NCBI GenBank assembly: GCA_016213725.1
Contig: JACQZS010000067.1
Coordinates: 1-38,150, forward strand
Direction: 5' to 3'
Length of the DNA stretch: 38,150 nt
From: Acidobacteriota bacterium
GTDB taxonomy: Bacteria > Acidobacteriota > Terriglobia > Bryobacterales > Bryobacteraceae
The position numbers and the translations under genes were made by a program. The notes beneath the pieces were generated by a model. The model was not told the DNA's origin, ran no database searches, and was given only the letters and a program-made list of their open reading frames with translations. This document shows, in pieces, positions 8,728-15,839 of this stretch (position 1 is its first letter; each line of letters begins with the position of its first letter).

Positions 8728-8743
8728 GCCGCCGAAGGGCGGT
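8728..8743 (+). promoter_or_regulatory. Hairpin at the predicted mRNA 5' end
   Basis: GCCGCC (8728-8733), loop GAAG, GGCGGT (8738-8743) forms a 6-bp stem with one G.U pair. Its first base coincides with the predicted transcription start of the promoter at 8692-8721. A hairpin at the extreme 5' end usually protects mRNA from 5'-dependent decay, as in ompA. It has no U-run, so it is not a terminator. Confidence 0.45.
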
Positions 8744-8766
8744 TTAACTACTCAGGAGAATTGGGA

Positions 8767-8991
8767 ATGAAAGCTCTGCGTTTGGTACTGCCGGTCGCCG
8801 GTGCACTCTTGACCTTCATGGCCACCAGCGCGTTCGCGACGAAGGAAATGCAAAAGAAAGAAAAGAAGCCTTGCACGACTTGCCACACTTCGACGAAGGA
8901 AGCGACCAAGGAAAAGCCCATGCTGAACAACGTGGGTAAGTACTACAGCGAGAAGAAGACGCTGGAAGGCGCTCCCGCACCGACGAAGTAG
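8767..8991 (+). CDS. Tiny exported single-heme c-type cytochrome-like protein
   Basis: A 74-aa precursor with signal peptide 1-24 (MKALRLVLPVAGALLTFMAT..FA) and a mature part of about 50 residues. One heme-attachment motif CTTCH (Cys36-His40) is embedded in a very Lys-rich sequence, followed by LNNVGKYY. ATG 8767 is preceded by AGGAG. The second axial ligand is not obvious (Met52 is possible). Its neighbour at 9118 has the same plan: signal peptide, CTxCH, then L-N-x-x-G-K-x-Y. The pair is therefore a duplication of a family I cannot name. The role is probably periplasmic electron transfer, inferred from the heme motif only. The protein is strongly basic. Confidence 0.8.
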   Translation: MKALRLVLPVAGALLTFMATSAFATKEMQKKEKKPCTTCHTSTKEATKEKPMLNNVGKYYSEKKTLEGAPAPTK

Positions 8992-9048
8992 TCCGGCTCT
9001 CTTTCGATAGGGGCGCGCGGCTGGCAGCGCCGGTTGCGTGCCTTTTCT

Positions 9049-9078
9049 TTGAGATTCGGTCGTAAGACATGCTATTAT
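9049..9078 (+). promoter_or_regulatory. Promoter of the second mini-cytochrome
   Basis: TTGAGA (9049-9054, 5/6), an 18-nt spacer and TATTAT (9073-9078, 5/6). The predicted transcription start near 9085 leaves a leader of about 33 nt before ATG 9118. The two mini-cytochrome genes therefore appear to have separate promoters and can be expressed independently. Confidence 0.6.
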
Positions 9079-9117
9079 CTGCTGATTGCTGCAACCTGCG
9101 GCGATAGAGGAAACACA

Positions 9118-9318
9118 ATGAAAGCAATGAGACTTATGTTCCCAGCGGTGACGCTGGTGGCCGTTCTTCTGGCCGGCGCCCTCACTTCCTTTGCCACTCC
9201 GGCGATTGGCAAGAAGGAAGGCAAGGAGTGCACGGTTTGCCACGTTCAGAAGGGCAAGAAGGAACTGAACGACAAGGGCAAGGAATACAAGGCCGCTCAT
9301 CCGGCTGAGAAGAAGTAG
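9118..9318 (+). CDS. Tiny exported single-heme c-type cytochrome-like protein (paralogue)
   Basis: A 66-aa precursor: signal peptide about 1-26 (MKAMRLMFPAVTLVAVLLAG), mature part of about 40 residues with CTVCH (Cys38-His42), then ELNDKGKEY and a Lys-rich end. ATG 9118 follows AGAGGA. It shares the L-N-x-x-G-K-x-Y motif and the start of the signal peptide with the gene at 8767. The mature part contains no Met, so a distal ligand, if any, would be His61 or a lysine. One of the smallest heme-motif proteins one would expect; function unknown beyond probable heme binding in the periplasm. A strong terminator follows 21 nt after the stop. Confidence 0.78.
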   Translation: MKAMRLMFPAVTLVAVLLAGALTSFATPAIGKKEGKECTVCHVQKGKKELNDKGKEYKAAHPAEKK

Positions 9319-9339
9319 TTCAGGCTCGCCGAGAATATT

Positions 9340-9389
9340 GAAGCGGCTGGAGCACTCTATTGTGAGTGCCCCAGCCGCTTCTTTTGTTT
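9340..9389 (+). terminator. Strong intrinsic terminator after the mini-cytochromes
   Basis: An 18-bp stem with a single A/C mismatch (9340-9357 with 9364-9381), a 6-nt loop TATTGT, and then TTTTGTTT (9382-9389). This is the clearest terminator in the window. The descending arm contains a GTG (9366) in frame with the downstream NfrB-like gene. Confidence 0.93.
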
Positions 9390-9422
9390 CTAGCCTGGCT
9401 TCCTGACGCTTGGAACTCCCCG

Positions 9423-11225
9423 GTGCCAAGTGCATTGGCCCGGTGGGCTCCCCTGTTGCTATTCCTGCTCGCATCCTGCCTCCTGCTGGGGGGACTCGAT
9501 GACCTGGCTGTGGACTTGGGTTGGTTTTGGCGAGTTGCTCGAAAGCGGCGGGAGGTTCTCCCAGACCCTGATCGGGAGAGGTCGATAGCCATCTGGATTC
9601 CGCTCTGGCACGAAGCGGCCGTCATACGCCGCATGTTGGAGCACAACCTGGCAGCTATCGGCTATCGCGACTACGAGGTATTCGTCGGAGTTTACCGGAA
9701 CGATCCCGAGACCAGGGCTGAAGTTCTGGCTGTTGCGTCCAGGGACAATCGCGTCCACCTGGCGGAGGTGCCGCACGATGGGCCCACCATGAAGGCGGAC
9801 TGCCTAAACTGGGTCTATCAGCGGATGCTGCACTGGGAACGCGCCAGTGGCCGCCGGATGGAAGTGGTGGTGATTCATGACGCCGAGGACGTCATCCATC
9901 CTCTCTCCCTGAAACTTGTAAACAGGTACTGCGAAGTGGCGGACATGGTCCAGATGCCGGTCTTGCCGCTACAGACCCCCTGGCGCGAGTGGACCCACGG
10001 CCTATACTGCGATGATTTCGCGGAGAGCCAGGGTAAGGATCTCGAGACCAGAGTCGCCTATGGCGGATTCTTGCCGGGGTGTGGTGTTGGCACTGCTCTT
10101 CGCCGGGAGGCTGTGGATGCACTGGCCCTGAAGGAGAGCGGCTGTATCCTGCAGCCGGCGTCGCTGACCGAAGACTACGACCTCGGTGTGCGGCTTCACC
10201 GGTTGGGCTTCAGGCAGAAGTTCATTCCTCTGCAACTGGATCGCGGGGTGCCTGTGGCGACAGGCGAGTTCTTTCCGCGCACGCCGTCGGCGGCGATTCG
10301 GCAACGAACCCGCTGGGTGACCGGCAACTCACTTCAGGCGTGGCAACGGCACGGCTGGGGGCGGGGCATGCGGCAGCCCTGGGTTCAGGCGTGGTACTTC
10401 TGGAGAGATCGCAAAGGACTCTGGGGGAATCCGCTCAGCGTTGCCTGCAACTTGCTGCTAATCGGTGGAGTGATGTCATGGGCAGGGGGCATCTCGTGGT
10501 GGCCGGCGGAGTGGCACGCCGCGCAGTATCCGATCATCAAGGTGCTGCTAGGCTGCAATATGGCGCTGTTTGTGGAGCGCATCGCCGTCAGGATCCTGGT
10601 GGTCTCACAGTTCTATGGATGGCGGTTCGCCTCAGGCGTCCCCTGCCGGTTGCTTCTTGGGAATTGGATCAACTCAGTGGCAGTGATTAGGGCGGCCTGG
10701 GCCTGGATGCTCGCCTCGATCGGGTGGCGGCCCTTGCACTGGATGAAAACCAGCCATGCCTATCCGAGCGCGGATGCCCTGCGGCGGCACCTGCGACCGC
10801 TCGGCGAAATCCTGGTTTCCCTGGGGGCTCTCACGCCGGAACTCGCCGCCGCCGCTGACGACGATAGGCCGGAACATCTTTCTTTTGAAGATTATCTGCT
10901 GGATCGGGGGTGGGTGACTGAGCGTCAGTTGTGGGCGGCCCTCAGTTGCCAGCACGGCATCCCGGAAGCCCGCTTCGACCCTCTGAAAGTGGAGCCCCGC
11001 CTGGCCCGGCTCTTCCCGGATACCCTCCAACGGCGCTGGAGTATCCTGCCGTTCCTGGTGTCGGAGGGAGCGGCGCACGTAGCCACCACAAACTTGCCGG
11101 GAGAGGCCATGCAGGCTGAATTGGGACGACACACAGGCCTGAATCTTCGTTTCTATCTGATGCCGCCGGCTGATTTTGATAGCGCCGCCAGCCGCCTATG
11201 GTCCAAGCGCTTTAAATTGTCCTAG
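9423..11225 (+). CDS. NfrB-like membrane glycosyltransferase with MshEN-type domain
   Basis: A family-2 glycosyltransferase of the NfrB (phage N4 adsorption protein B) type. In order: membrane helix ending at GGLDDLAVDL, GT2 domain with WIPLWHEAAVI, the nucleotide-sugar site HDAED (about 152-156), TEDYDLG and QRTRW (294-298), then three or more helices (about 340-430), and a C-terminal region (about 452-600) like the GspE N-terminal/MshEN domain. The first MshEN half (RPLGEILVSLG) is intact and the second (LSFEDYLLDRG) is degenerate. MshEN domains often bind cyclic di-GMP, so polymer synthesis or export under c-di-GMP control is likely. I chose GTG 9423 because it gives the N-terminal length of E. 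coli NfrB; GTG 9366 lies inside the terminator stem. No NfrA gene is seen here. Confidence 0.82.
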   Translation: MPSALARWAPLLLFLLASCLLLGGLDDLAVDLGWFWRVARKRREVLPDPDRERSIAIWIPLWHEAAVIRRMLEHNLAAIGYRDYEVFVGVYRNDPETRAEVLAVASRDNRVHLAEVPHDGPTMKADCLNWVYQRMLHWERASGRRMEVVVIHDAEDVIHPLSLKLVNRYCEVADMVQMPVLPLQTPWREWTHGLYCDDFAESQGKDLETRVAYGGFLPGCGVGTALRREAVDALALKESGCILQPASLTEDYDLGVRLHRLGFRQKFIPLQLDRGVPVATGEFFPRTPSAAIRQRTRWVTGNSLQAWQRHGWGRGMRQPWVQAWYFWRDRKGLWGNPLSVACNLLLIGGVMSWAGGISWWPAEWHAAQYPIIKVLLGCNMALFVERIAVRILVVSQFYGWRFASGVPCRLLLGNWINSVAVIRAAWAWMLASIGWRPLHWMKTSHAYPSADALRRHLRPLGEILVSLGALTPELAAAADDDRPEHLSFEDYLLDRGWVTERQLWAALSCQHGIPEARFDPLKVEPRLARLFPDTLQRRWSILPFLVSEGAAHVATTNLPGEAMQAELGRHTGLNLRFYLMPPADFDSAASRLWSKRFKLS

Positions 11226-11252
11226 TTCAGGCCACGGCTTTCAGGCCACGGC
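11226..11252. repeat. 13-mer tandem direct repeat between convergent genes
   Basis: TTCAGGCCACGGC occurs at 11226-11238 and again at 11240-11252 (period 14). The second copy contains the stop codon and last codons of the minus-strand LuxR-type gene. The first copy lies in the gap after the glycosyltransferase stop, suggesting a short slippage duplication. Confidence 0.85.
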
Positions 11253-11834
11253 ACGGTCAGCGGCTGCCGGTTCGGGGACAACCGTCAACGACATCGTGCT
11301 TTCCACCGGGCAGGGAAGCGCGACATTGGAAATCTGCACCAGCCGGCGCACGAGTGTCGCCTGGGATCGGACTCCCACCTTGTGGAAGAGACGCTTCAAA
11401 TAGGTCCGCACTGTATGAATGGTGACCCCCAATGCGGTGGCTGCCTCAGCGGGCGTCCGTCCGAGTAGAAGCTGCTCCACCAGCCTGAGTTCCGCCTTCG
11501 TAAAGCGGTATGCCTGTTGCAAGGCCGATCGAGTGATCTCGATGGACCTTTCCGGATCATAGATGCTCAGGACGCGGTATTGGGAGAACCCCCCATCCGT
11601 GAGACTGGTAATGCATGCCAGAAGAGGTTGGCAGCCACAGCCACGTTCGATCTTGAACCACTTGCCGTCAAGCAACTGGAGACGTGGCGAACAAAACCCC
11701 TCTCTGAATTCCACGAGATCATCAGAGTCCCATAGCTGGGCGGCCAGCGAGTTCATTGCGAGCGCGGTCTGGTCGGGACCCAAGAGGACGACACCTGCAG
11801 GTTCCATACCCTTATCAGCGCATAACCTGCCCAT
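11241..11834 (-). CDS. LuxR-type HTH transcriptional regulator
   Basis: A 197-aa DNA-binding protein. The C-terminal half (about 112-167) is a LuxR/GerE helix-turn-helix: FTKAELRLVEQLLLGRTPAE, then LGVTIHTVRTYLKRLFHKVG and SQATLVRRL. The N-terminal half (about 10-95) looks like a small PAS-like sensory fold (MEPAGVVLLGPDQTALAMNS) with a Cys pair in GCGCQPLL. There is no receiver domain with a phosphorylatable Asp, so it is not a typical response regulator. The start is uncertain: ATG 11834 lacks a ribosome site, and ATG 11807 is an alternative. It converges on the NfrB-like gene with a 15-nt gap and could regulate nearby envelope genes, but nothing proves this. Confidence 0.82.
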   Translation of the reverse strand: MGRLCADKGMEPAGVVLLGPDQTALAMNSLAAQLWDSDDLVEFREGFCSPRLQLLDGKWFKIERGCGCQPLLACITSLTDGGFSQYRVLSIYDPERSIEITRSALQQAYRFTKAELRLVEQLLLGRTPAEAATALGVTIHTVRTYLKRLFHKVGVRSQATLVRRLVQISNVALPCPVESTMSLTVVPEPAAADRAVA

Positions 11835-11865
11835 TTAGGGACATCTCTAACCGGTTAATTTCGTT

Positions 11866-13038
11866 TTATTTCGCCTCTGAAGCTTCCAGTAACGCGCGGA
11901 TCCGCGTTGCTGCGCTCAACAGGTTCTCCAGTGAGTTGGCATAGCTGAACCGGAGGTACCCCTCGCCGAAGGCGCCGAAGGCGGTGCCGCTGAGGCACGC
12001 TACCCCCGCCTGATCCAACAGGGCGTCGGCAAGGGCCTTGGACCGCCAGCCGGTTGCTTCGATGTTTGGGAAGGCGTAAAAGGCACCCTCCGGCAGCGGG
12101 CACCGGAAACCGGGAATGGTGTTCAACTCGGCGACGAACCGATCCCGCCGGCTGCGGAACTCGGCAATCATCGACTCAGACGGCTCCTGGGGGCCGGTCA
12201 GCGCGGCGATGGCGGCACGCTGCGTGAAGCTGGCCGTACAGGAGTTGGAGTTGACCATCAGTTTGTTCACGGCGGCAACCAGCGGCTCCGGCATTACTCC
12301 GTAGCCGATCCGCCAGCCCGTCATGGCGTAAGTCTTCGAGAAGCCATCTAGAATGATGGTCTTGTCCTGCATCCCAGGACAGGCCGCGATCGAAATCGGC
12401 GCCTTTCCATAGCTCATCCGGCTGTAGATCTCGTCGGAGAGCACGATGACATCGCGGTCAGCCAGCAGTGCAGCGATGGCCCGGATGTCCTCCGGCGGCA
12501 TGACTCCGCCTGTCGGGTTGGCCGGCGAGTTCAGGATCACCATCTTCGTCCGCGGGGAGAGTTTCTGGCGGAACAGGTCCAGGTCGAAGCTGAAGCCGCG
12601 GCTCTCGATAAGAGGCATCGGCACCGCGGTAGCACCCACGAAGTTGATCATCGATTCGTAGATGGGGAACGAAGGGTTCGGGTAGATGACCTCGTCGCCC
12701 GCTTCCAGCAAGGCCAACATTGGGAAGAAGATAATCGGCTTGCCGCCAGGAACCACGCAGACGTGGTTCTGTGTCACCTTGATGCCCCGCGTACGAGAGA
12801 CGTACTCGGCGATCGCCTGGCGAAGTTCAGGCAGGCCTTGGGTGGGCCCGTAGTGCGTCCAACCTTCGTCCAGGGCGGCCTTGGCGGCCTCCACGATGTG
12901 AGAGGGGGTGTTGAAATCGGGCTCGCCAATCTCCAGGTGGATGATATCCCGGCCCTGCGCCTCCAAGGCGCGTGCGCGTACCAGAACTTCAAAGGCGGTC
13001 TCGGTCCCGAGCCGAGCCATGGCGGAAGCTAGCTGCAT
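11866..13038 (-). CDS. Class I/II PLP-dependent aminotransferase
   Basis: A 390-aa fold-type I aminotransferase of the aspartate aminotransferase superfamily. Visible PLP residues are Asn174 (SPANPTGG), Asp202 and Tyr205 (SDEIYS), the Schiff-base Lys235 (GFSKTYAMTGWRIGY), and a C-terminal Arg in YLRFSYANS that binds the substrate carboxylate. The N-terminal pattern IIHLEIGEPDFNTP with YGPTQGLPELRQA is typical of the AspB-like subgroup that serves Asp, aromatic or branched substrates; substrate cannot be fixed by eye. Full length. It is divergent from the sigma factor gene by 309 nt and convergent with nothing; the LuxR-type gene follows on the same strand after 31 nt. Confidence 0.9.
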   Translation of the reverse strand: MQLASAMARLGTETAFEVLVRARALEAQGRDIIHLEIGEPDFNTPSHIVEAAKAALDEGWTHYGPTQGLPELRQAIAEYVSRTRGIKVTQNHVCVVPGGKPIIFFPMLALLEAGDEVIYPNPSFPIYESMINFVGATAVPMPLIESRGFSFDLDLFRQKLSPRTKMVILNSPANPTGGVMPPEDIRAIAALLADRDVIVLSDEIYSRMSYGKAPISIAACPGMQDKTIILDGFSKTYAMTGWRIGYGVMPEPLVAAVNKLMVNSNSCTASFTQRAAIAALTGPQEPSESMIAEFRSRRDRFVAELNTIPGFRCPLPEGAFYAFPNIEATGWRSKALADALLDQAGVACLSGTAFGAFGEGYLRFSYANSLENLLSAATRIRALLEASEAK

Positions 13039-13347
13039 GATGGAAAAGCCTTTCTTACATGGAAAGAAGAATGCGAATTGCGATGCGGGCAGGGCCAGTG
13101 CTGCGCCAAGTCAGCCGGCTGGCAGGGCCGTCTAGGATGGACCAGGCGCAGGTCACGGACCAATGGACCTCATATTCTTCCAGCATACCGCCGAAGAAGA
13201 GACTGCACGGATTCGCTGACCGCCTCGTCAGAGTTAGCAGAGGCAGGATTGATTACCCGGATGCAGAACGGGCGCGATGGGCGCACAATGGTTTGTGCCC
13301 GCGCCGCCTGTGTATCTCGGGAGCGCGTCGCCGGCATTGAGCCGTTC
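13039..13347. other. Intergenic region between aminotransferase and sigma factor
   Basis: A gap of 309 nt between divergent genes that should carry both promoters. I see two palindromes, CAGCCGGCTG (13112-13121) and GCACAA-TGGT-TTGTGC (13283-13298), the second about 50 nt before the sigma factor ATG. Open frames crossing the gap have no ribosome site or motif; the frame of the sigma factor is open further upstream but this looks like chance. Confidence 0.5.
13283..13298. repeat. Inverted repeat upstream of the sigma factor
   Basis: GCACAA (13283-13288) and TTGTGC (13293-13298) with a 4-nt centre TGGT. It could be an operator or an mRNA hairpin. It has no U-run, so it is not a terminator. Confidence 0.4.
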
Positions 13348-13902
13348 ATGAGCGAACGTACGGAGAACTATCCAGACCATGCTGCCGCCTCGTCATGGGA
13401 GGCGCGGCAGGACGAGTTTGTCCGCGCCAACATGAGGCGTGTGTTTGCCATCATTTACCGGATTGTCGGCAACGTGGCCGATGCCCAGGATCTCACGCAG
13501 GATACTTTCATCAAGGCGCTGCAAAAGCAGGAGCAGTTGAAAGACCTGGAGCGAGCGGCGCACTGGCTCTCCCGAATCGCTTCCAACACGGCGATCGATT
13601 TCCTGAGAAAGCAGGGCCGGTTGGGCGAGACGGAGATCGACGAAGTGGCTGAGCCGCTGATGGTTGCCGGAGACCGGAGTCCGGAGGCGCTGCTGCTACG
13701 AGCCGAAGAGGCCGGCTACCTCGAAGAGGGGCTGAACCGCCTAACGGCCCGGGAACGCGCGGCGCTGATCCTGCGGGATGTGGAAGATCTGCCGGCCGAC
13801 GAAGTAGCGCGCCGGCTCAACTGCGGCAAGGCCACCGTGCGTAGCCATATCGCGAACGCGCGGATCAAGTTCAGGAAGTACATCGAAAGGCACGGGCGAT
13901 GA
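13348..13902 (+). CDS. ECF-type RNA polymerase sigma factor
   Basis: A 184-aa sigma-70 family factor with only regions 2 and 4. Region 2 (about 25-95) shows IIYRIVGNVADAQDLTQDTF, then HWLSRIASNTAIDFLRK. Region 4 (about 125-178) shows LTARERAALILRDVEDLPAD, then VARRLNCGKATVRSHIANAR. Such factors redirect RNA polymerase to a small regulon and are usually held inactive by the membrane-bound anti-sigma factor encoded next to them, as here. I chose ATG 13348, where similarity begins; no convincing ribosome site is seen. Its stop overlaps the next start by 4 nt (ATGA), so the two are translationally coupled. Confidence 0.92.
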   Translation: MSERTENYPDHAAASSWEARQDEFVRANMRRVFAIIYRIVGNVADAQDLTQDTFIKALQKQEQLKDLERAAHWLSRIASNTAIDFLRKQGRLGETEIDEVAEPLMVAGDRSPEALLLRAEEAGYLEEGLNRLTARERAALILRDVEDLPADEVARRLNCGKATVRSHIANARIKFRKYIERHGR

Positions 13903-14489
13903 AGACGCATCCGACGCTGGGACAATTGGCTCTGCTGGCGGGTGGGGAGTGCGGCCGCGCCGCCCGCTTACGCCTGGGCTGGCATCTGCGGTCATGCGAA
14001 AACTGCAGAGTTCAGGTGGAGCAATTCCGGAATGGCCGGGCCGCGCTGCGGGCGGAGGCCGAGGCGCTGCCGGCAGGTTTGGATTGGGCGGTGCTGGAAG
14101 CGGAAATGCGCGCCAATGTTCGCCTTGGATTAGCGGCTGGCGCCGTGGTGGGCAAACCACGGGAAACTGGCCGAACGGAGTTTCAGATCGGCGCCGGATG
14201 GCGCTTGGCCGTCGTCCTGGGCTCCATGGCGTTCGTCGGATTGGCCGGCTGGATGCTGCGTGCGCCGCAGCACGGTTTGCAGGCGGTCGCGCCTGCGGAA
14301 ACCGTGCAACTGATTCTCGACGCCCGTCCGGACGGATTGGCCCTGCGCAACCAGGATTCCGCCGTAACCTTAATCGCCCCATCCCGCCGGCCGGTAGCCA
14401 CGGCCGTGAGTTGGGATGGCGGCGGCAGCGCGCGTTTTGTCGACGCGGATACGGGACAGGTGACTATCTATGACGTCTCGGCTCAGTAG
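13899..14489 (+). CDS. Zinc-type (ZAS) anti-sigma factor
   Basis: A 196-aa single-pass membrane protein. The cytoplasmic N-terminal part has the zinc-binding anti-sigma motif His29-x3-Cys33-x2-Cys36 (HLRSCENC), with Cys18 as a likely extra ligand. One membrane helix lies at about 101-119 (WRLAVVLGSMAFVGLAGWML), followed by an outer domain of about 75 residues. The gene starts inside the sigma factor's stop and overlaps the next gene by 20 nt. Family knowledge says it binds and inhibits the partner sigma factor until an envelope signal removes it. The helix and motif are clear, but the signal is unknown. Confidence 0.85.
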   Translation: MKTHPTLGQLALLAGGECGRAARLRLGWHLRSCENCRVQVEQFRNGRAALRAEAEALPAGLDWAVLEAEMRANVRLGLAAGAVVGKPRETGRTEFQIGAGWRLAVVLGSMAFVGLAGWMLRAPQHGLQAVAPAETVQLILDARPDGLALRNQDSAVTLIAPSRRPVATAVSWDGGGSARFVDADTGQVTIYDVSAQ

Positions 14490-15600
14490 TTTCTGCACAA
14501 GTTTGGCCGCGGCGATGCTGGTTGCCGGCGGACTTTGCGCGCAGGCTCAGGACGCGGCTGATCCGCGGAATTCGTTCAAAGTGAAACTCCCGGCGGAGTC
14601 GCCGCTGTCGCTGGTCTCGGCGGACTGGGGCCAGTCCAACGCCACCGCGCGCGGCGGGGCCATGCAGGTGGATCTGCACTCCACTCTGGTGCTGAAGAAC
14701 GGCGGCGTTCGCAAGATCCGCGCCGTTTCCCTGCTTGTCCTGGCTCAGGAGGTGACGCCCGGGGGCAAGGGTTCCGTCACGGTTCCCAGCATCGACGTCG
14801 AGCCTGGCGAGAGCTTTCCCGTGCGCATCGACCTCCGGCTGATGCGTCCTTTGGCCGCGCCCGGCGGCACGCTGGTGGAGGTCGGCCTCGACGGAGTGCT
14901 CTACGACGATCTGAGCTTCTACGGCCCGAACCGCATGAATTCGAAGCGTGCGATGCTGGCGTGGGAGATGGAGGCCCGGCGGGACCGCCGCGCTCTGCTG
15001 GCCGCGCTGGAAAGCGGTGGGGAAAACGCGCTGCGCGACAGTCTGCTGGCCGCGGTGGCACGCACCGAGTCTCAGCCGCGCATGGCCATGCAGGTGATGC
15101 GTAGTCTGCCGGCGACCAACGCCGGCAGCGAGAAACAGGTGGAGTTCGCATTCCTTCGCATCCCGGAATCCCCCCTGGAATTGATGTCCGGCGAGGCCAC
15201 GATGGCTGCCACGGAAGCTCGGGCGCCGCGCGTGGAACTCCGCAATGGCGGCCGCAAGCCCATCCGGTATGTGGAATTGGGCTGGCTGGTGCGCGACGCC
15301 GAGGGTAAGGAGTACCCAGCGGGCACCATGCCGGCGGAAGTTTCGCTGGCCCCCGGGCAGCAGTCCACCGTGCGGAAGGACAGCACACTGCGTTTCGCCA
15401 AGCCGGTGACCGGGCTCACCGCGTATCCGGCGGTGATCGAGTTCACAGACGGCGAGTTGTGGGTTCCGCCGTCCGGCGCATGGAAAGATCCGAAACTGGC
15501 GGCGGCGCTGCCGGTCTCCGGTGAACTCAGCCGGCTCGGAAACGTCTACCGGCGCAAGGGCCTCAGCGCCGTCGTCCAGCAGCTGCGCGCAATGCGCTAA
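14470..15600 (+). CDS. Secreted protein of the sigma/anti-sigma operon, unknown function
   Basis: A 376-aa exported protein with signal peptide about 1-26 (MTSRLSSFCTSLAAAMLVAG, cleavage near AQA-QD). The mature part is rich in beta-strand patterns, with two regions resembling each other in style: VDLHSTLVLKNGGVRKIRAV (about 67-86) and VELRNGGRKPIRYVELGWLV (about 257-276). This suggests two Ig-like or copper-oxidase-like domains flanking a helical middle section (about 160-210). I know no family. The 20-nt overlap with the anti-sigma gene indicates coupled expression, so it may be the sensor, substrate or target of this regulatory pair. Confidence 0.75.
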   Translation: MTSRLSSFCTSLAAAMLVAGGLCAQAQDAADPRNSFKVKLPAESPLSLVSADWGQSNATARGGAMQVDLHSTLVLKNGGVRKIRAVSLLVLAQEVTPGGKGSVTVPSIDVEPGESFPVRIDLRLMRPLAAPGGTLVEVGLDGVLYDDLSFYGPNRMNSKRAMLAWEMEARRDRRALLAALESGGENALRDSLLAAVARTESQPRMAMQVMRSLPATNAGSEKQVEFAFLRIPESPLELMSGEATMAATEARAPRVELRNGGRKPIRYVELGWLVRDAEGKEYPAGTMPAEVSLAPGQQSTVRKDSTLRFAKPVTGLTAYPAVIEFTDGELWVPPSGAWKDPKLAAALPVSGELSRLGNVYRRKGLSAVVQQLRAMR

Positions 15601-15611
15601 GATCACGAACG

Positions 15612-15839
15612 ATGGATTCGTCGAAACTCATCGGCCGCGCGCCGGAACAGCTTTCCCTGGATGAAAAGGCCCGCCTGGCGGGCAAGTGGGTTGCGTTGGA
15701 GGCCTATTCGCCGGCCACTTTGCCGCTGAAGCGCATCGAAGCGATCGGCGCCACTCCGGCGGAGTGCTTCGCGGAACTCCGGCGCCGCCAGTTGGACCCG
15801 CGCGACTTCGATATCATCCTCGCCAAGCCGGCCTGCTAG
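15612..15839 (+). CDS. Small protein at the end of the sigma operon
   Basis: A 75-aa cytoplasmic protein of the compact alpha/beta kind (LSLDEKARLAGKWVALEAYS, then ATPAECFAELRRRQLDPRDF). It begins 11 nt after the secreted-protein stop, so it probably belongs to the same operon, although no strong ribosome site is visible. It resembles the short 'KWVAL..' proteins related to DUF5678 in pattern, but this is a weak guess. Its stop TAG shares the four bases CTAG with the stop of the convergent RidA gene. Confidence 0.6.
   Translation: MDSSKLIGRAPEQLSLDEKARLAGKWVALEAYSPATLPLKRIEAIGATPAECFAELRRRQLDPRDFDIILAKPAC

Noticed and set aside
8640-8766. Riboswitch (for example c-di-GMP type) before the mini-cytochromes
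   Set aside because: The hairpin is short, and I see none of the conserved c-di-GMP riboswitch segments; a stabilising 5' hairpin explains it better.
13059-13347. An N-terminal extension of the sigma factor, or a separate gene, upstream of 13348
   Set aside because: Sigma-factor similarity starts only after 13348, and the upstream frames look random with no ribosome site.
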